The notes under the pieces are model-generated. The model searched no databases, was not told where the DNA came from, and saw nothing but the letters and a program-made list of their open reading frames with translations. Below are positions 7,730 through 16,657 of a DNA stretch of 48,066 nucleotides, piece by piece. The number at the start of each line of letters is the position of its first letter. Position 1 is the first letter of the stretch. Source of the DNA: CAZEHS01 sp964511875 (GTDB taxonomy: Bacteria > Bacillota > Clostridia > Peptostreptococcales > Acidaminobacteraceae); assembly GCA_964511875.1 (NCBI GenBank), contig CAZEHS010000014.1, positions 1 to 48,066 on the forward strand, written 5' to 3'. The translations under genes were made by a program, and so were the position numbers.

Positions 7730-9664
7730 TCAGCGTTTAGCAGGCTTGTGCTGATTTTTTGCTTTGGGAGGCTTTACTGCTTCAGCCATTGAACCCGGTA
7801 TAAGGGCGAATGTAATCCCCAGCATGGTCCAGAACAGGGGCGCTACGGAGGTTACGCTGTCGTTGAACAGGGAGGCTGCGGTATAGCCCACAAGGGCGGT
7901 GAAGAGAGGGAATACGAGCATGGCGGGTTTGTTTTCGAATCCGATCGCTAGGACACGGCGTCCCATACCCAGCAGGAGAGCCAGAACAGCGATCGCTCCA
8001 ATCACCCCGGTATTGGCTGCAATCTGCATGAACCAGTTATGAGGCTTATCTACGATCATATAAGGCGTTTCATAGGCAGCGTTCTTCCCCAGGACGTCAT
8101 TCTGCGGAAATTCCTTAACGAAATTGTCCGGTCCCACACCCACAGCGAAGTGGCTCATGATCATCGGAACCGTGCGGCTCCAGATATAAGCCCTGGCATT
8201 CCCGTACTTCTCAAGTCCATCCAGGCTTTTTATCCGATCCGGAATCGCGGCCTCAATCGGCAGCCCCCCATTCCCGATCAATGTCAGGGCATTTCCATCG
8301 GCCAGATTACCGAATGCAAAAACCAGCTTGGGCTTCTCCAGAACTAGTGCGTACAGATTTTCCTTCTGCTTGTCTGCTACAACACTGAAGCCGAGTTGAG
8401 ACCCATCAGAAAGCTTCAGCTGACCCTGTTCATTTCCCGGTTCAAGGAAAATGCTTTCGTCCGTGCTCTGGTTGAGAATTTCAGCCGTATCATCCACAGT
8501 TGTGATTGTGACCGTATCGGTGAGTGCTGTAAGGGTCGCCTGGTTTTCTGTGATTTTCAAATCTGTGATGACCCAGGGTGTTTTCTGCCCTGTCATCAAT
8601 ATGGCGGATACGCCGATCACAGCGATCAGGGTGATCCCCGCGAGGTAAATTTGGATGAGTTTACTCATTTTCAGCTGTTTGCCAGCACCAAGCAATCCTC
8701 TGATTGCAGAATAGACTGCCATGGATACCATCAAAGCAATTGCAAACAGCAGCACGTCCGTTGAATTGACGGACCGGAGAATCCCATAATATCCGGCAAG
8801 TCCTGCCAGAGCGATTCCAAAATTCATGAAAACCCGCCTAAATGATTCGGGCTTATATGCATAATACCCATGGATGATTGGAAGACTCACACAAATCCCA
8901 ACCAGCCCCGCTCTTGAAGAAGATCCAAGCAATGTCAGGTAGCTAAGGAAAAGTACAACGCCATATGCGGGCTTCCATCGCTTTTCAGCCTCCATGAACG
9001 CGAAAAACAGAAGCGGAATCGACAAAGCCAGGTAGCTGCCCATAAAGTTCTGATTGCCAACAGTCCCATATGCAGCTCTTACAGCATTATTCCCCACCGC
9101 ACTGACAGCGGTGCTGCTTGCAGGCCAAATGATGGCATTAAGGATCAACGGATGATTCAGGATATTGTTCCCCATCATCTGTGAAATGCCCACCAAAGCC
9201 ATGATTGCATTGTTCACCGCAAAACAGCACAGGAGCCATTTCTTAGCCCGGTCTTCCGTCGTCGTCCAATAGAAGAACAGGCACAGGAACAGATACGCAA
9301 TCAGCACCGGAGCCCCCTCATAATGATCCAAAGCCCCCCGCCACGCCAACGCCTTATCAGAAGCGAATGCATAGGACAGCAGAATCGATACACCGTATAT
9401 ACCCAAGCATCCCATAAAGAACTTATCAAATTTCTTTTTCCTGTCGCCAACAAAAAATCCGATTGCTATGGAGAACCCTAGTAAAAGAACAAATATGATC
9501 AGTAAATGTCCTTTGAATTGATGAAACATCTCTGCAAAGGTCTCCGTCCCATAAATGATTTTTTCTACCGGGAGAAGCTCAAGCACCTTTACGTGCAAAA
9601 TCAGACTGAAAAAAAGAAAAAAAACACTCCCATAAAACCCGTCCAACTTCCTCCAAATATCCAT
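7730..9664 (-). CDS. O-antigen ligase/polymerase-family membrane protein (copy 1)
   Basis: This 644-residue polytopic membrane protein has about a dozen hydrophobic segments and a large hydrophilic insertion (about 360-480), followed by the Wzy_C/WaaL-type region. Its signature here is YIWSRTVPMI, VGVGPDNFVKEFP and MIVDKPHNWFMQIAANTG; the His in DKPHNW is the expected functional residue. Members join polyprenyl-linked glycans to an acceptor (lipid A core, protein or wall polymer) or polymerise repeat units. In Gram-positive S-layer glycan clusters the equivalent WsaB-type protein transfers glycan to protein. A paralogue lies at 25053-26993. ATG 9664 has AGGAGG about 11 nt upstream. Ligase versus polymerase cannot be settled here. 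Confidence 0.85.
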   Translation of the reverse strand: MDIWRKLDGFYGSVFFLFFSLILHVKVLELLPVEKIIYGTETFAEMFHQFKGHLLIIFVLLLGFSIAIGFFVGDRKKKFDKFFMGCLGIYGVSILLSYAFASDKALAWRGALDHYEGAPVLIAYLFLCLFFYWTTTEDRAKKWLLCCFAVNNAIMALVGISQMMGNNILNHPLILNAIIWPASSTAVSAVGNNAVRAAYGTVGNQNFMGSYLALSIPLLFFAFMEAEKRWKPAYGVVLFLSYLTLLGSSSRAGLVGICVSLPIIHGYYAYKPESFRRVFMNFGIALAGLAGYYGILRSVNSTDVLLFAIALMVSMAVYSAIRGLLGAGKQLKMSKLIQIYLAGITLIAVIGVSAILMTGQKTPWVITDLKITENQATLTALTDTVTITTVDDTAEILNQSTDESIFLEPGNEQGQLKLSDGSQLGFSVVADKQKENLYALVLEKPKLVFAFGNLADGNALTLIGNGGLPIEAAIPDRIKSLDGLEKYGNARAYIWSRTVPMIMSHFAVGVGPDNFVKEFPQNDVLGKNAAYETPYMIVDKPHNWFMQIAANTGVIGAIAVLALLLGMGRRVLAIGFENKPAMLVFPLFTALVGYTAASLFNDSVTSVAPLFWTMLGITFALIPGSMAEAVKPPKAKNQHKPAKR

Positions 9665-9726
9665 AAAACCTGAGAACCTCCTAATGACTCCATCTGCTGT
9701 AATTGTATCAGACAGTGCTGAAAAGA

Positions 9727-9905
9727 GGAACCACGGAAGACACGGAAAAATGGAGAAACGGACTATTTAACCACCGAATGCACCGAAAACACCGAAGGGG
9801 GTTTGTTTATGGAAACCATACTAATTACCCACAGAACTCGTGGAGTACGCTGCGGCAAAAATACTCCTGCACTTTTCGGTGCCATTCGGTGTATTCGGTG
9901 GTTCC
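9727..9905. repeat. family A cluster with 136-bp element (twin of 6767-6903)
   Basis: A CACGGAA half-arm (9728-9750) precedes a complete element 9769-9905 whose arms and core match 6767-6903 at most positions; both cores share TCCTGCACTTTTCGGTGCC. The closing arm ends 2 nt after the stop codon of the sugar transferase gene (9908). There is no gene within it. Confidence 0.87.
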
Positions 9906-9907
9906 AA

Positions 9908-11347
9908 CTATCTTTCGTTTGTTTTGTTAAGTGTCCGAAAACGAAGTACATCGCCTTCCCAGTATTCTTCTATTCCTCTGCTGGCAAGGGCCTCTTTGTG
10001 GTTCATGTCTGGGTTTTCGCCGCGTTTGAGGGTTCCGAGGATTACTTTTTTAACGGTATCGGCCAGGATCCGCAGGTCGAACAAAACACCTGAGTTGCGG
10101 ATATACATCAGGTCGAATTTGATTTTTGTTTCTGGGCTGGTTGTATATTTGCCCATTACCTGGGCAAGACCGGTGACGCCGGCCTTTACGGACAGTCGGT
10201 ATTGAAAATCCGGAATTTCCTCAGCGAATTGTTTGATGAACACCGGCCGTTCAGGCCGAGGGCCCACCAGGCTCATGTCGCCTTTGATGACATTGATCAG
10301 TTGGGGAAGCTCGTCGAGCCAGAAGCGTCGAAGAAAGATCCCCACCGGCGTAATGCGGGGGTCATTTTCGCTGGCAAGGACAGCACCGCATTCGCTTTCT
10401 GCATTCAACCACATGGATCTGAACTTATATAACCTAAAAGTTCGATTGTTGATTGTCGCACGCTCCTGGATATATAGCACTGGGCGACCGTCTGTGATCA
10501 AAATGGCACAGGCGATCACTGCCATAACAGGCAGCAGCAAAACCAATGCCGGCAAGCTTATCACCAAGTCCATCCCCCGCTTTATCAATGCCCGTTCCCA
10601 GGAAAGGTTCAGATTGTCCACTTTTAGCAGAGGCAAATCTGAGTACTGAGTGAAGGCTGCATTGATCACCGCGATTTCGTATATCCGCGGAATCAGGTAG
10701 AGCCGTTTTTCATGACTCATGGCCGTTCGGATCAGTTCATCCAACAAAAGAGGGTCAACACTGTCACTGACCAGGATATGATCAACTTTCGGAATACAGT
10801 TCTCAACGGCTTTGCTCCCTGGCTCTATGTAACCATATAGCTTGTCAGTGAATCGATAATCAGAAAGGAGTTTGGAAATCAACGCTTCCTTTTCTTCCAT
10901 CGGTGCCACAATCAGAATACTCCGATCGCCGTGGGTCTTTCTTAATATGCTGATGATGAAGCACTTGGTGATTGACAGGGTTATCACCTGGAACATAAAC
11001 GCAACCAGAATCATCGACCTGGGCAGGGCAAAGGACCTGGAGTAGAATGCAATAGCCATCGTGAAAACAGCGATGTAAAAACTGGACATCAGCATCATGA
11101 CCGCGTTTTCTACGAAGGATTTGCGGAGTGTCTTAAAAAGCCCGTTGGCAACAAAAATAACGGCTGCACCTATGGCTATCGGCGCGGCCGAGTTATTAAG
11201 TGCTGCCAGGTTGTTCGCATCATATAAGCCGGTTATATTTATATGCCAGGCAAAATAGTAGCTGAAAACAACCACGCCGCAGTAAAAACCGCATTCCAGC
11301 GCTTTTATGAAAAGTCCGTCCCGTTTATGATCCTTAAAACCCATCAT
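9908..11347 (-). CDS. polyprenyl-phosphate sugar-1-phosphate transferase (PHPT, WsaP/WbaP-like)
   Basis: This 479-residue protein has four to five N-terminal membrane segments (about 1-130), a soluble Rossmann-like middle part, one further membrane helix (about 267-290), and a C-terminal bacterial sugar transferase domain. Domain signatures are YKFRSM, the WLDELPQLINVIKGDMSLVG run and GPRPERPVF, then VKAGVTGLAQVMG. The family transfers a hexose-1-phosphate to undecaprenyl phosphate at the cytoplasmic face, which starts glycan assembly. It fits as the first committed enzyme of this locus. ATG 11347 follows an AAAGG-type site. A TATAAT (11444-11439, minus) lies upstream without a good -35 partner. 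Base composition changes just upstream of this gene to AT-rich. Confidence 0.92.
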   Translation of the reverse strand: MMGFKDHKRDGLFIKALECGFYCGVVVFSYYFAWHINITGLYDANNLAALNNSAAPIAIGAAVIFVANGLFKTLRKSFVENAVMMLMSSFYIAVFTMAIAFYSRSFALPRSMILVAFMFQVITLSITKCFIISILRKTHGDRSILIVAPMEEKEALISKLLSDYRFTDKLYGYIEPGSKAVENCIPKVDHILVSDSVDPLLLDELIRTAMSHEKRLYLIPRIYEIAVINAAFTQYSDLPLLKVDNLNLSWERALIKRGMDLVISLPALVLLLPVMAVIACAILITDGRPVLYIQERATINNRTFRLYKFRSMWLNAESECGAVLASENDPRITPVGIFLRRFWLDELPQLINVIKGDMSLVGPRPERPVFIKQFAEEIPDFQYRLSVKAGVTGLAQVMGKYTTSPETKIKFDLMYIRNSGVLFDLRILADTVKKVILGTLKRGENPDMNHKEALASRGIEEYWEGDVLRFRTLNKTNER

Positions 11348-11505
11348 CTTATCTGCCTTTCATGAATAGAGTGTTTTTTATCGTTTTTACGAAAAAAAGA
11401 ACAGCCACACCCACATACACGCAGGCCGTTACAAATCCATTATAGTTCTTTTATAATGCTAGTTGTTAAAAAAGAATCATGGTGTATAAGATAGGTGGAT
11501 ATCCT

Positions 11506-12579
11506 TCAATTATTGTATAACCTGAAATAGTCACTGCACATTCTATTTGGTAAAACAGCATACTGAACTGGTTGCGCTTCTATAATTTCTTCAAGTTTCT
11601 TGACTATTGTCTCCATGGAAGAATCCAATTTGTATACATTCTTGTTTCCAGCAAACTCCTTGATCCCCCCCACGTCTGAGGAAAATATCTTTTTCTCTAA
11701 TGCCACGGCTTCCAGAATTGTAATCGGAACACCCTCACTTCGTGAAGTCATGAAAAGAACGTCAAAATCATTCATATAGTCAATTCCGTTCTCTCTAAAT
11801 CCGATAAAGCGGATTTTATCCTCTAATTTGCTGCTTTTAATTTCGTCACGGACCCTTTCCAAATCAGGACCATCGCCCAACCAAACAAATACTGTTGAAT
11901 CATCATCAAACTCCTTTGCAATCTCTATAAACAGGTCCGGGTTCTTTTGTGCATCAACTCGAGCTACATTTCCAACAATGACAGTACTGGCTTCAATTCC
12001 CTGTTCTCTACGCAGCACTCCGGAATCAGCATTGTTCTCAATCGATATTGCATTTGGAATCAACTGATAAATACGGTCGCTTCCAATTTTCATTTGCCGA
12101 GCTGCTTCTAAATCCGATTGGCTGATGAGAACCAAATCCGTTGTCATTAGCGCCATCAGTCTTTCAACACTTACTGCCATTGATCTGACAAAACGGTTCG
12201 AATAGCGTAAGATTGGCCACCACCCATGTACTGTGTAGATTCTCCGTCGAACATTGCACACCTTAGCAGCCATTCTTCCCAGTATGCCTGCTTTTGTTGA
12301 ATGGCAATGCACAACGTCATAGTTCTCAGCCTGTATTAGTTTTACCAACTCAAAAAAACCGCATAAATCTTTAAGCGGTGTGATGGGATGAACCAGATTA
12401 TTAAGGACATGAACCTTTATCCCAAGCAGGCGTAGTTTATCTGCTAAAATCCCTTCATCTCCAATCGCAACTTCAATAATTGCGTTTGGAGATTCAAGAG
12501 CACATTTACAGATTTCATAAACAATTCGTTGAGCGCCTGCCCAATCGCTTTTTGTAATGATGTTTAGGACTTTAATCAT
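11506..12579 (-). CDS. glycosyltransferase family 4
   Basis: This 357-residue GT-B enzyme starts with the donor/acceptor fold motif MIKVLNIITKSDWAGAQR (the G-G-A/Q loop), has VVHCHSTKAGILGR, and carries the typical nucleotide-sugar site RSEGVPITILEAVALE (about 278-293) with the retaining-GT4 E-x7-E pair. It acts in the cytoplasm on the lipid-linked glycan. GAGGTG precedes ATG 12579, and the next upstream gene ends 33 bp before it, suggesting one operon. The exact sugar is not predictable. AT-rich like its neighbours. Confidence 0.88.
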   Translation of the reverse strand: MIKVLNIITKSDWAGAQRIVYEICKCALESPNAIIEVAIGDEGILADKLRLLGIKVHVLNNLVHPITPLKDLCGFFELVKLIQAENYDVVHCHSTKAGILGRMAAKVCNVRRRIYTVHGWWPILRYSNRFVRSMAVSVERLMALMTTDLVLISQSDLEAARQMKIGSDRIYQLIPNAISIENNADSGVLRREQGIEASTVIVGNVARVDAQKNPDLFIEIAKEFDDDSTVFVWLGDGPDLERVRDEIKSSKLEDKIRFIGFRENGIDYMNDFDVLFMTSRSEGVPITILEAVALEKKIFSSDVGGIKEFAGNKNVYKLDSSMETIVKKLEEIIEAQPVQYAVLPNRMCSDYFRLYNN

Positions 12580-12611
12580 AACACCTCATTATGGAACATA
12601 TACTGCGGACT

Positions 12612-13571
12612 TTATTTAGTAACTTTCTCAGTGTAAGATGATTGCTTATCCGGTTTTTTTCCACTATAAAACCCTGCAACAAACATCAATATGAAAAAAA
12701 GCTGGTCTGATTTACGTTGCCTGAACATTCGTAGTTTTGGCAGCGACTTAAGTCTACAAAAAAATGAATGCTGACAGGAGATCCAATCAGACAAATTTGC
12801 ATAGACCTCTTTATCAATTAGATCTCCATAGCAGTCCAGAAATGATTGCGTTTGTCGCACAATTGGATGAACAGGATCAGTTGCCTTCAAGACTGTTGCA
12901 ATTCTTTTTCTATACCGATTCCACATGCTAGAGCTATACCCGATGACATTAGAATCGTGCTGCCGATATAAAACATAGCTCTGTTTATCAAACACAACCG
13001 TTCCAAATGCGGAAGCTACTATATAGACCCACCAGTCGTGCATAAAGATATACTCCGGTGAGGATTTTTGAAGCAACTCCAAGAGTTCCCTGTTCATAAC
13101 CATCGTCATTCCAATACCAACATTTTCAACAAGTGCACTGTAGATGCTTTGCTTTTGAAAACAGATGTCAGTATCCTTTTGATTTTCAAGTTCGAAGTCG
13201 CACACTGTCGTATTGCTAATATATAAAGCAGGACCTTTTATGGATTCCAATGCCGAAACAGCTTGCTTAAGTTTGTCAGGCTTCCAAACATCATCTTGAT
13301 CTGCAAACACAAAGTAATCGTAATCAGATGGATTTGACTCATTTAATAGACAAAGAAAGCTCTTTGCAACACCGATATTTTGTTCGGCTCTGTATGTGAA
13401 CTGCTGCTTATTTGCCTCTAAAATTTTTAATGTCCCATCTCGGGAGCCATCATCACGAACCTGAACAGCTACGTTTATGTTCGGGCTAACTTGATTAAAA
13501 ATGCTATCTAGCTGCTGCTGTAGATGACTTTCTCCGTTATATGTCGATATTAGAACTAGTATTTTTGTCAT
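12612..13571 (-). CDS. glycosyltransferase family 2 (rhamnosyltransferase-like)
   Basis: This 319-residue GT-A enzyme has ISTYNGESHLQQQLDSI at the N-terminus, the nucleotide-binding VRDDGSRDGT (about 38-47), and the metal-binding DxD-like FADQDDVWKPDKL (about 91-103). The 'ADQDDVW' form is typical of the RfbF/WbbL-like rhamnosyltransferase group, which fits the rml genes in this locus. It is predicted soluble or peripherally bound to the cytoplasmic face. A GAGGAG site is rather far (about 13 nt) from ATG 13571, but no better start is seen because the family motif begins here. Confidence 0.87.
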   Translation of the reverse strand: MTKILVLISTYNGESHLQQQLDSIFNQVSPNINVAVQVRDDGSRDGTLKILEANKQQFTYRAEQNIGVAKSFLCLLNESNPSDYDYFVFADQDDVWKPDKLKQAVSALESIKGPALYISNTTVCDFELENQKDTDICFQKQSIYSALVENVGIGMTMVMNRELLELLQKSSPEYIFMHDWWVYIVASAFGTVVFDKQSYVLYRQHDSNVIGYSSSMWNRYRKRIATVLKATDPVHPIVRQTQSFLDCYGDLIDKEVYANLSDWISCQHSFFCRLKSLPKLRMFRQRKSDQLFFILMFVAGFYSGKKPDKQSSYTEKVTK

Positions 13572-13715
13572 CTATGGAAATTTCTCCTCTTAGCAGGTTC
13601 GCTTCGCCATTAATCAACACACAGATATGATATATGAGTTTACCCTATCTCTCTATCTCGTCAAATGCATAAAGATTAGCATATAGTTATTTTAGATCAC
13701 TCCATTAATATGATT

Positions 13716-14834
13716 TTATTTAATTTGGGCCTTGATTATTTCGCAAATATTCTGTGCAATCGCTGGTTCCATGCTAGTGTACAATGGCAGTGTAAGTATC
13801 CTATTAGATACGTACTTAGCTACCGGCAAATCGATATTTTTGTAGGTTTCTTTATAACATGAAAAATCCGAGATTAGTGGATAAAAGTACTTTCTAGCAA
13901 AAACATTGTACTCCTTCAGTATATTGAACAAATTATCCCGCGACATACCGTATTCGGCCTCATCTATCAAGACAGGAAGATATGCAAAATTATGCTCTAC
14001 ATTTTGAACATCTTCAGTCATATGTACGCCCGGCACATCACTTAGGAGACTTCTGTATATATTTGTAATCAAACCTCTGCTTTTAATATCTGCCTCAATA
14101 GATTTCAAATTTAACAGTCCCATTGCTGCCTGAAACTCATTCATTTTTGCATTTATTCCTACACATTCAACTGTTTCAGGTCCGGATATGCCAAAGTTTT
14201 TTAGCAAGTCTAACTTATGTTCCAAGTCTTGATTTTTGTATGAAAGCAATCCCCCTTCAATACTATGAAAAACTTTTGTGGCATGAAGAGAAAACATTGA
14301 TATGTCGCCAAATTCGCCAATTCCGACATTGTTAATCCGGACTCCAAAAACATGTGCTGCATCATATATCACTGACAATTTATGCTTTTTAGCAATTTCT
14401 TCAATATGCCTGACATCACAAGGGTAACCAAACACATGCACAGGAATAATTGCAGATGTTCTCTCTGTTATTAGGTCTTCAATTTTATTAGTATCAATCG
14501 TATAGTTGTCACTCCGTATGTCACAGAATACCGGCTTAAGTCCACAGTTTGTTATTGCATGTGTGGTTGATGCAAAAGAGAAAGGTGTAGTGATTATTTC
14601 TCCTTTTAGATTGAGCGCCTTAATGGCCGTTTCCAGAGCCAAATGTCCATTTGTAAATAGAGAAACATTTTCCACTTTTAAGTACTCTCTTGCATTTTTC
14701 TTGAATTTTTCATGTAAAGGACCTTGATTAGTCAGCCAATGCGAATCCCATATCTGGCTTATGCTTTCACAATATTCTTTAAAGGGAGGTAATGTTGACT
14801 GCGTAACCATGATTGGGGATGCAAATTTTTCCAT
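13716..14834 (-). CDS. DegT/DnrJ/EryC1/StrS sugar aminotransferase (VioA-like)
   Basis: This 372-residue PLP enzyme has YDAAH (Asp about 158) and the Schiff-base lysine in SLHATKVFHSIEGG (Lys about 187), plus TTPFSFASTTHAI. Its N-terminus (PPFKEY...IWDSHWLTNQGPLHEKF) resembles VioA-type enzymes that make dTDP-4-amino-4,6-dideoxyglucose from the RmlA/RmlB product; a neighbouring acetyltransferase could then give the N-acetyl sugar. The VioA link is inference from sequence pattern and from the absence of a 3,4-ketoisomerase gene, which would be needed for 3-amino sugars. AAGGAG lies 7 nt before ATG 14834. About 90 bp of AT-rich DNA separates it from the acetyltransferase. Confidence 0.9.
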   Translation of the reverse strand: MEKFASPIMVTQSTLPPFKEYCESISQIWDSHWLTNQGPLHEKFKKNAREYLKVENVSLFTNGHLALETAIKALNLKGEIITTPFSFASTTHAITNCGLKPVFCDIRSDNYTIDTNKIEDLITERTSAIIPVHVFGYPCDVRHIEEIAKKHKLSVIYDAAHVFGVRINNVGIGEFGDISMFSLHATKVFHSIEGGLLSYKNQDLEHKLDLLKNFGISGPETVECVGINAKMNEFQAAMGLLNLKSIEADIKSRGLITNIYRSLLSDVPGVHMTEDVQNVEHNFAYLPVLIDEAEYGMSRDNLFNILKEYNVFARKYFYPLISDFSCYKETYKNIDLPVAKYVSNRILTLPLYTSMEPAIAQNICEIIKAQIK

Positions 14835-14924
14835 GTAATCTCCTTGTCCAAGTTGGATGTACTTGTTGTATTTTGAGCAAATGTAGGATCCGTCAAGTTA
14901 TTACATACGATGAATGGATTACTA

Positions 14925-15494
14925 TCATAGCTTTGTCTCTTTCTCCATCATTTTTTTTTCCAATAAAACAAGATTTCTACTTCTCTCTTTAACTCTTTTC
15001 ACTGGTATTCCTGCATAAATCGACCAGGCTTGAAGTTCTTTGTACACAAGACTCATAGCACCGATTGAAACACCTTCAGGAATTAGCGCTCCAGGTAAGA
15101 TGACAGCTCCAGTCCCAATAATAGAATGCTTTCCAATATACACCTTTTTCTCAATGCAGTTTTTGTATATTTCTGGAATTGTTGGATTTGTAAGATACTC
15201 TCCAGAATAATCATCGGACACTGCATATACGCTCACACGGGATGATAGCCCAGAAAAATCCGCCATCTCTATCCCCGAGTCGCCAGCAAACAAACAGCAG
15301 AATGCAGCAATATGGACATAGTTCCCTAATGTGATTTTTCCGCTGATTATGCAGTAATCATCAATTCGGACATTATTTGCTATTTCAATTTTTTCTGCCT
15401 GATAAATGCTTGCTTTTCTGCTGATAAGAACATTTTCACCAATTCTACCAAAGCCAATATTAATTAACTCTTCCTGTGTATAGAAACTTTTCAT
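14925..15494 (-). CDS. hexapeptide-repeat acetyltransferase
   Basis: This 189-residue left-handed beta-helix protein has hexapeptide units throughout (for example ENVLISRKASIYQAEKIEI, IGKHSIIGTGAVILPGAL, IPEGVSIGAMSLVYK). These are O- or N-acetyltransferases using acetyl-CoA. It could acetylate the amino sugar made by the neighbouring aminotransferase or O-acetylate the glycan; the sequence does not decide. The start codon overlaps the stop of the upstream glycosyltransferase (4-bp ATGA overlap) and has GGAGG 8 nt upstream, so translation is coupled. Confidence 0.87.
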   Translation of the reverse strand: MKSFYTQEELINIGFGRIGENVLISRKASIYQAEKIEIANNVRIDDYCIISGKITLGNYVHIAAFCCLFAGDSGIEMADFSGLSSRVSVYAVSDDYSGEYLTNPTIPEIYKNCIEKKVYIGKHSIIGTGAVILPGALIPEGVSIGAMSLVYKELQAWSIYAGIPVKRVKERSRNLVLLEKKMMEKETKL

Positions 15495-16600
15495 GATTCT
15501 ATCCTCCTAATTTTCTTGATGAATCGATATATTTTAGGAAATGTTTTCATTTTGGATTGCAGTTGATACATAAACTCTCCAAGTCCATCAAATTCCTGAT
15601 GGACATTTATCAGTTTTTTTTCTGTTAATTCATAAAGCCGAAATTCGTCAAAACCATACATCTCTTTCAATATTTTTGCGGTGCTAGGACACCTCATCAA
15701 TTCGTACAGTTTTTCAATTGCCAAAATTTTATATAATGCACCAACACGTGATTTGCTTTTAAGATAAACAAATGCTTCTTCACACTTCCTTTGTTCAATG
15801 GTTTGATAATCTCTATTAATAAGTAAATCTCCAAAGCCTTCTTTAAAAGTGTCATCTCCCATGTCCTTAAAAAAATCTCTGAACACAAGTAACAATTCAT
15901 TTGCATCTCTATTTCGATTATGAATTGTATCAGAGCTTATATTACCGCGTTTCGGGAGGATTCTGTAATTTGTCAGTTGTTGTTCAAGAACATAAATCGA
16001 AGACGCTTTCACAACATTAATCCACATTTGAAAATCTGGAAGTTGTCTCAAACAGGGGTTATATTTACCCAAGCAATCGTACAGTTGTTTTCGTACCAAC
16101 ACACTTGGATGGCACAAACAATTTAAATCGAAGAAAAAATGCCTCAACCACTTCCCTCGAGATCTATTGCCTTGATTGAAAATTAGTGCCTCAATGTGCT
16201 TCGCAGGATCCAATACTAATTCGTTCTCATCAACAAACGTCACATGAGTAAATACAGCCCCATATTCTCGGTTATGATCAAGAAAGTTAGTCTGAATCAT
16301 AAGTTTATTCGGATTCCAAAAATCATCTGAATTAATTAGCGCAATGTACTCTCCCCGAGCTTGATCAAGCAGGAAATTTGTGGTATAACCAGCACCCCTG
16401 TTTTTATTAAACGGATAGTACTTAATTCTATTATCATTGAATGATCGAATTATCTCATCTGTATTATCAGTTGAGCTGTCATCTGCGATAAGAAACTCGA
16501 AATCTGTAAGAGTTTGATCCAGAACACTCATTATTCCATGCTTAATAAATTTGCCATGATTATAAGATGGCATAATTACACTTACTTTTGGTGGTTGCAT
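15491..16600 (-). CDS. glycosyltransferase family 2
   Basis: This 369-residue protein has a GT-A domain in residues 1-230: VSVIMPSYNHGKFIKHGI, ADDSSTDNTDEII, and ALINSDDFWNPNKL with the DxD-like metal site. A helical tail of about 130 residues of unknown role follows. It probably adds a sugar to the lipid-linked glycan in the cytoplasm. ATG 16600 follows GAGGGG. The upstream trifunctional gene ends 57 bp before, and the downstream acetyltransferase overlaps by 4 bp. AT-rich, with no sign of truncation. Confidence 0.88.
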   Translation of the reverse strand: MQPPKVSVIMPSYNHGKFIKHGIMSVLDQTLTDFEFLIADDSSTDNTDEIIRSFNDNRIKYYPFNKNRGAGYTTNFLLDQARGEYIALINSDDFWNPNKLMIQTNFLDHNREYGAVFTHVTFVDENELVLDPAKHIEALIFNQGNRSRGKWLRHFFFDLNCLCHPSVLVRKQLYDCLGKYNPCLRQLPDFQMWINVVKASSIYVLEQQLTNYRILPKRGNISSDTIHNRNRDANELLLVFRDFFKDMGDDTFKEGFGDLLINRDYQTIEQRKCEEAFVYLKSKSRVGALYKILAIEKLYELMRCPSTAKILKEMYGFDEFRLYELTEKKLINVHQEFDGLGEFMYQLQSKMKTFPKIYRFIKKIRRIES

Positions 16601-16657
16601 AACGCGACCCCTCTACAATATGGGAATAGCCCAATTTCATCGCCTTTTAGTTCCATT

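Noticed and set aside
11348..11505. Promoter for the sugar transferase gene at the TATAAT 11444-11439
   Set aside because: The hexamer at correct spacing (AACAAC) matches the -35 consensus poorly and the region is AT-rich, so chance is likely.
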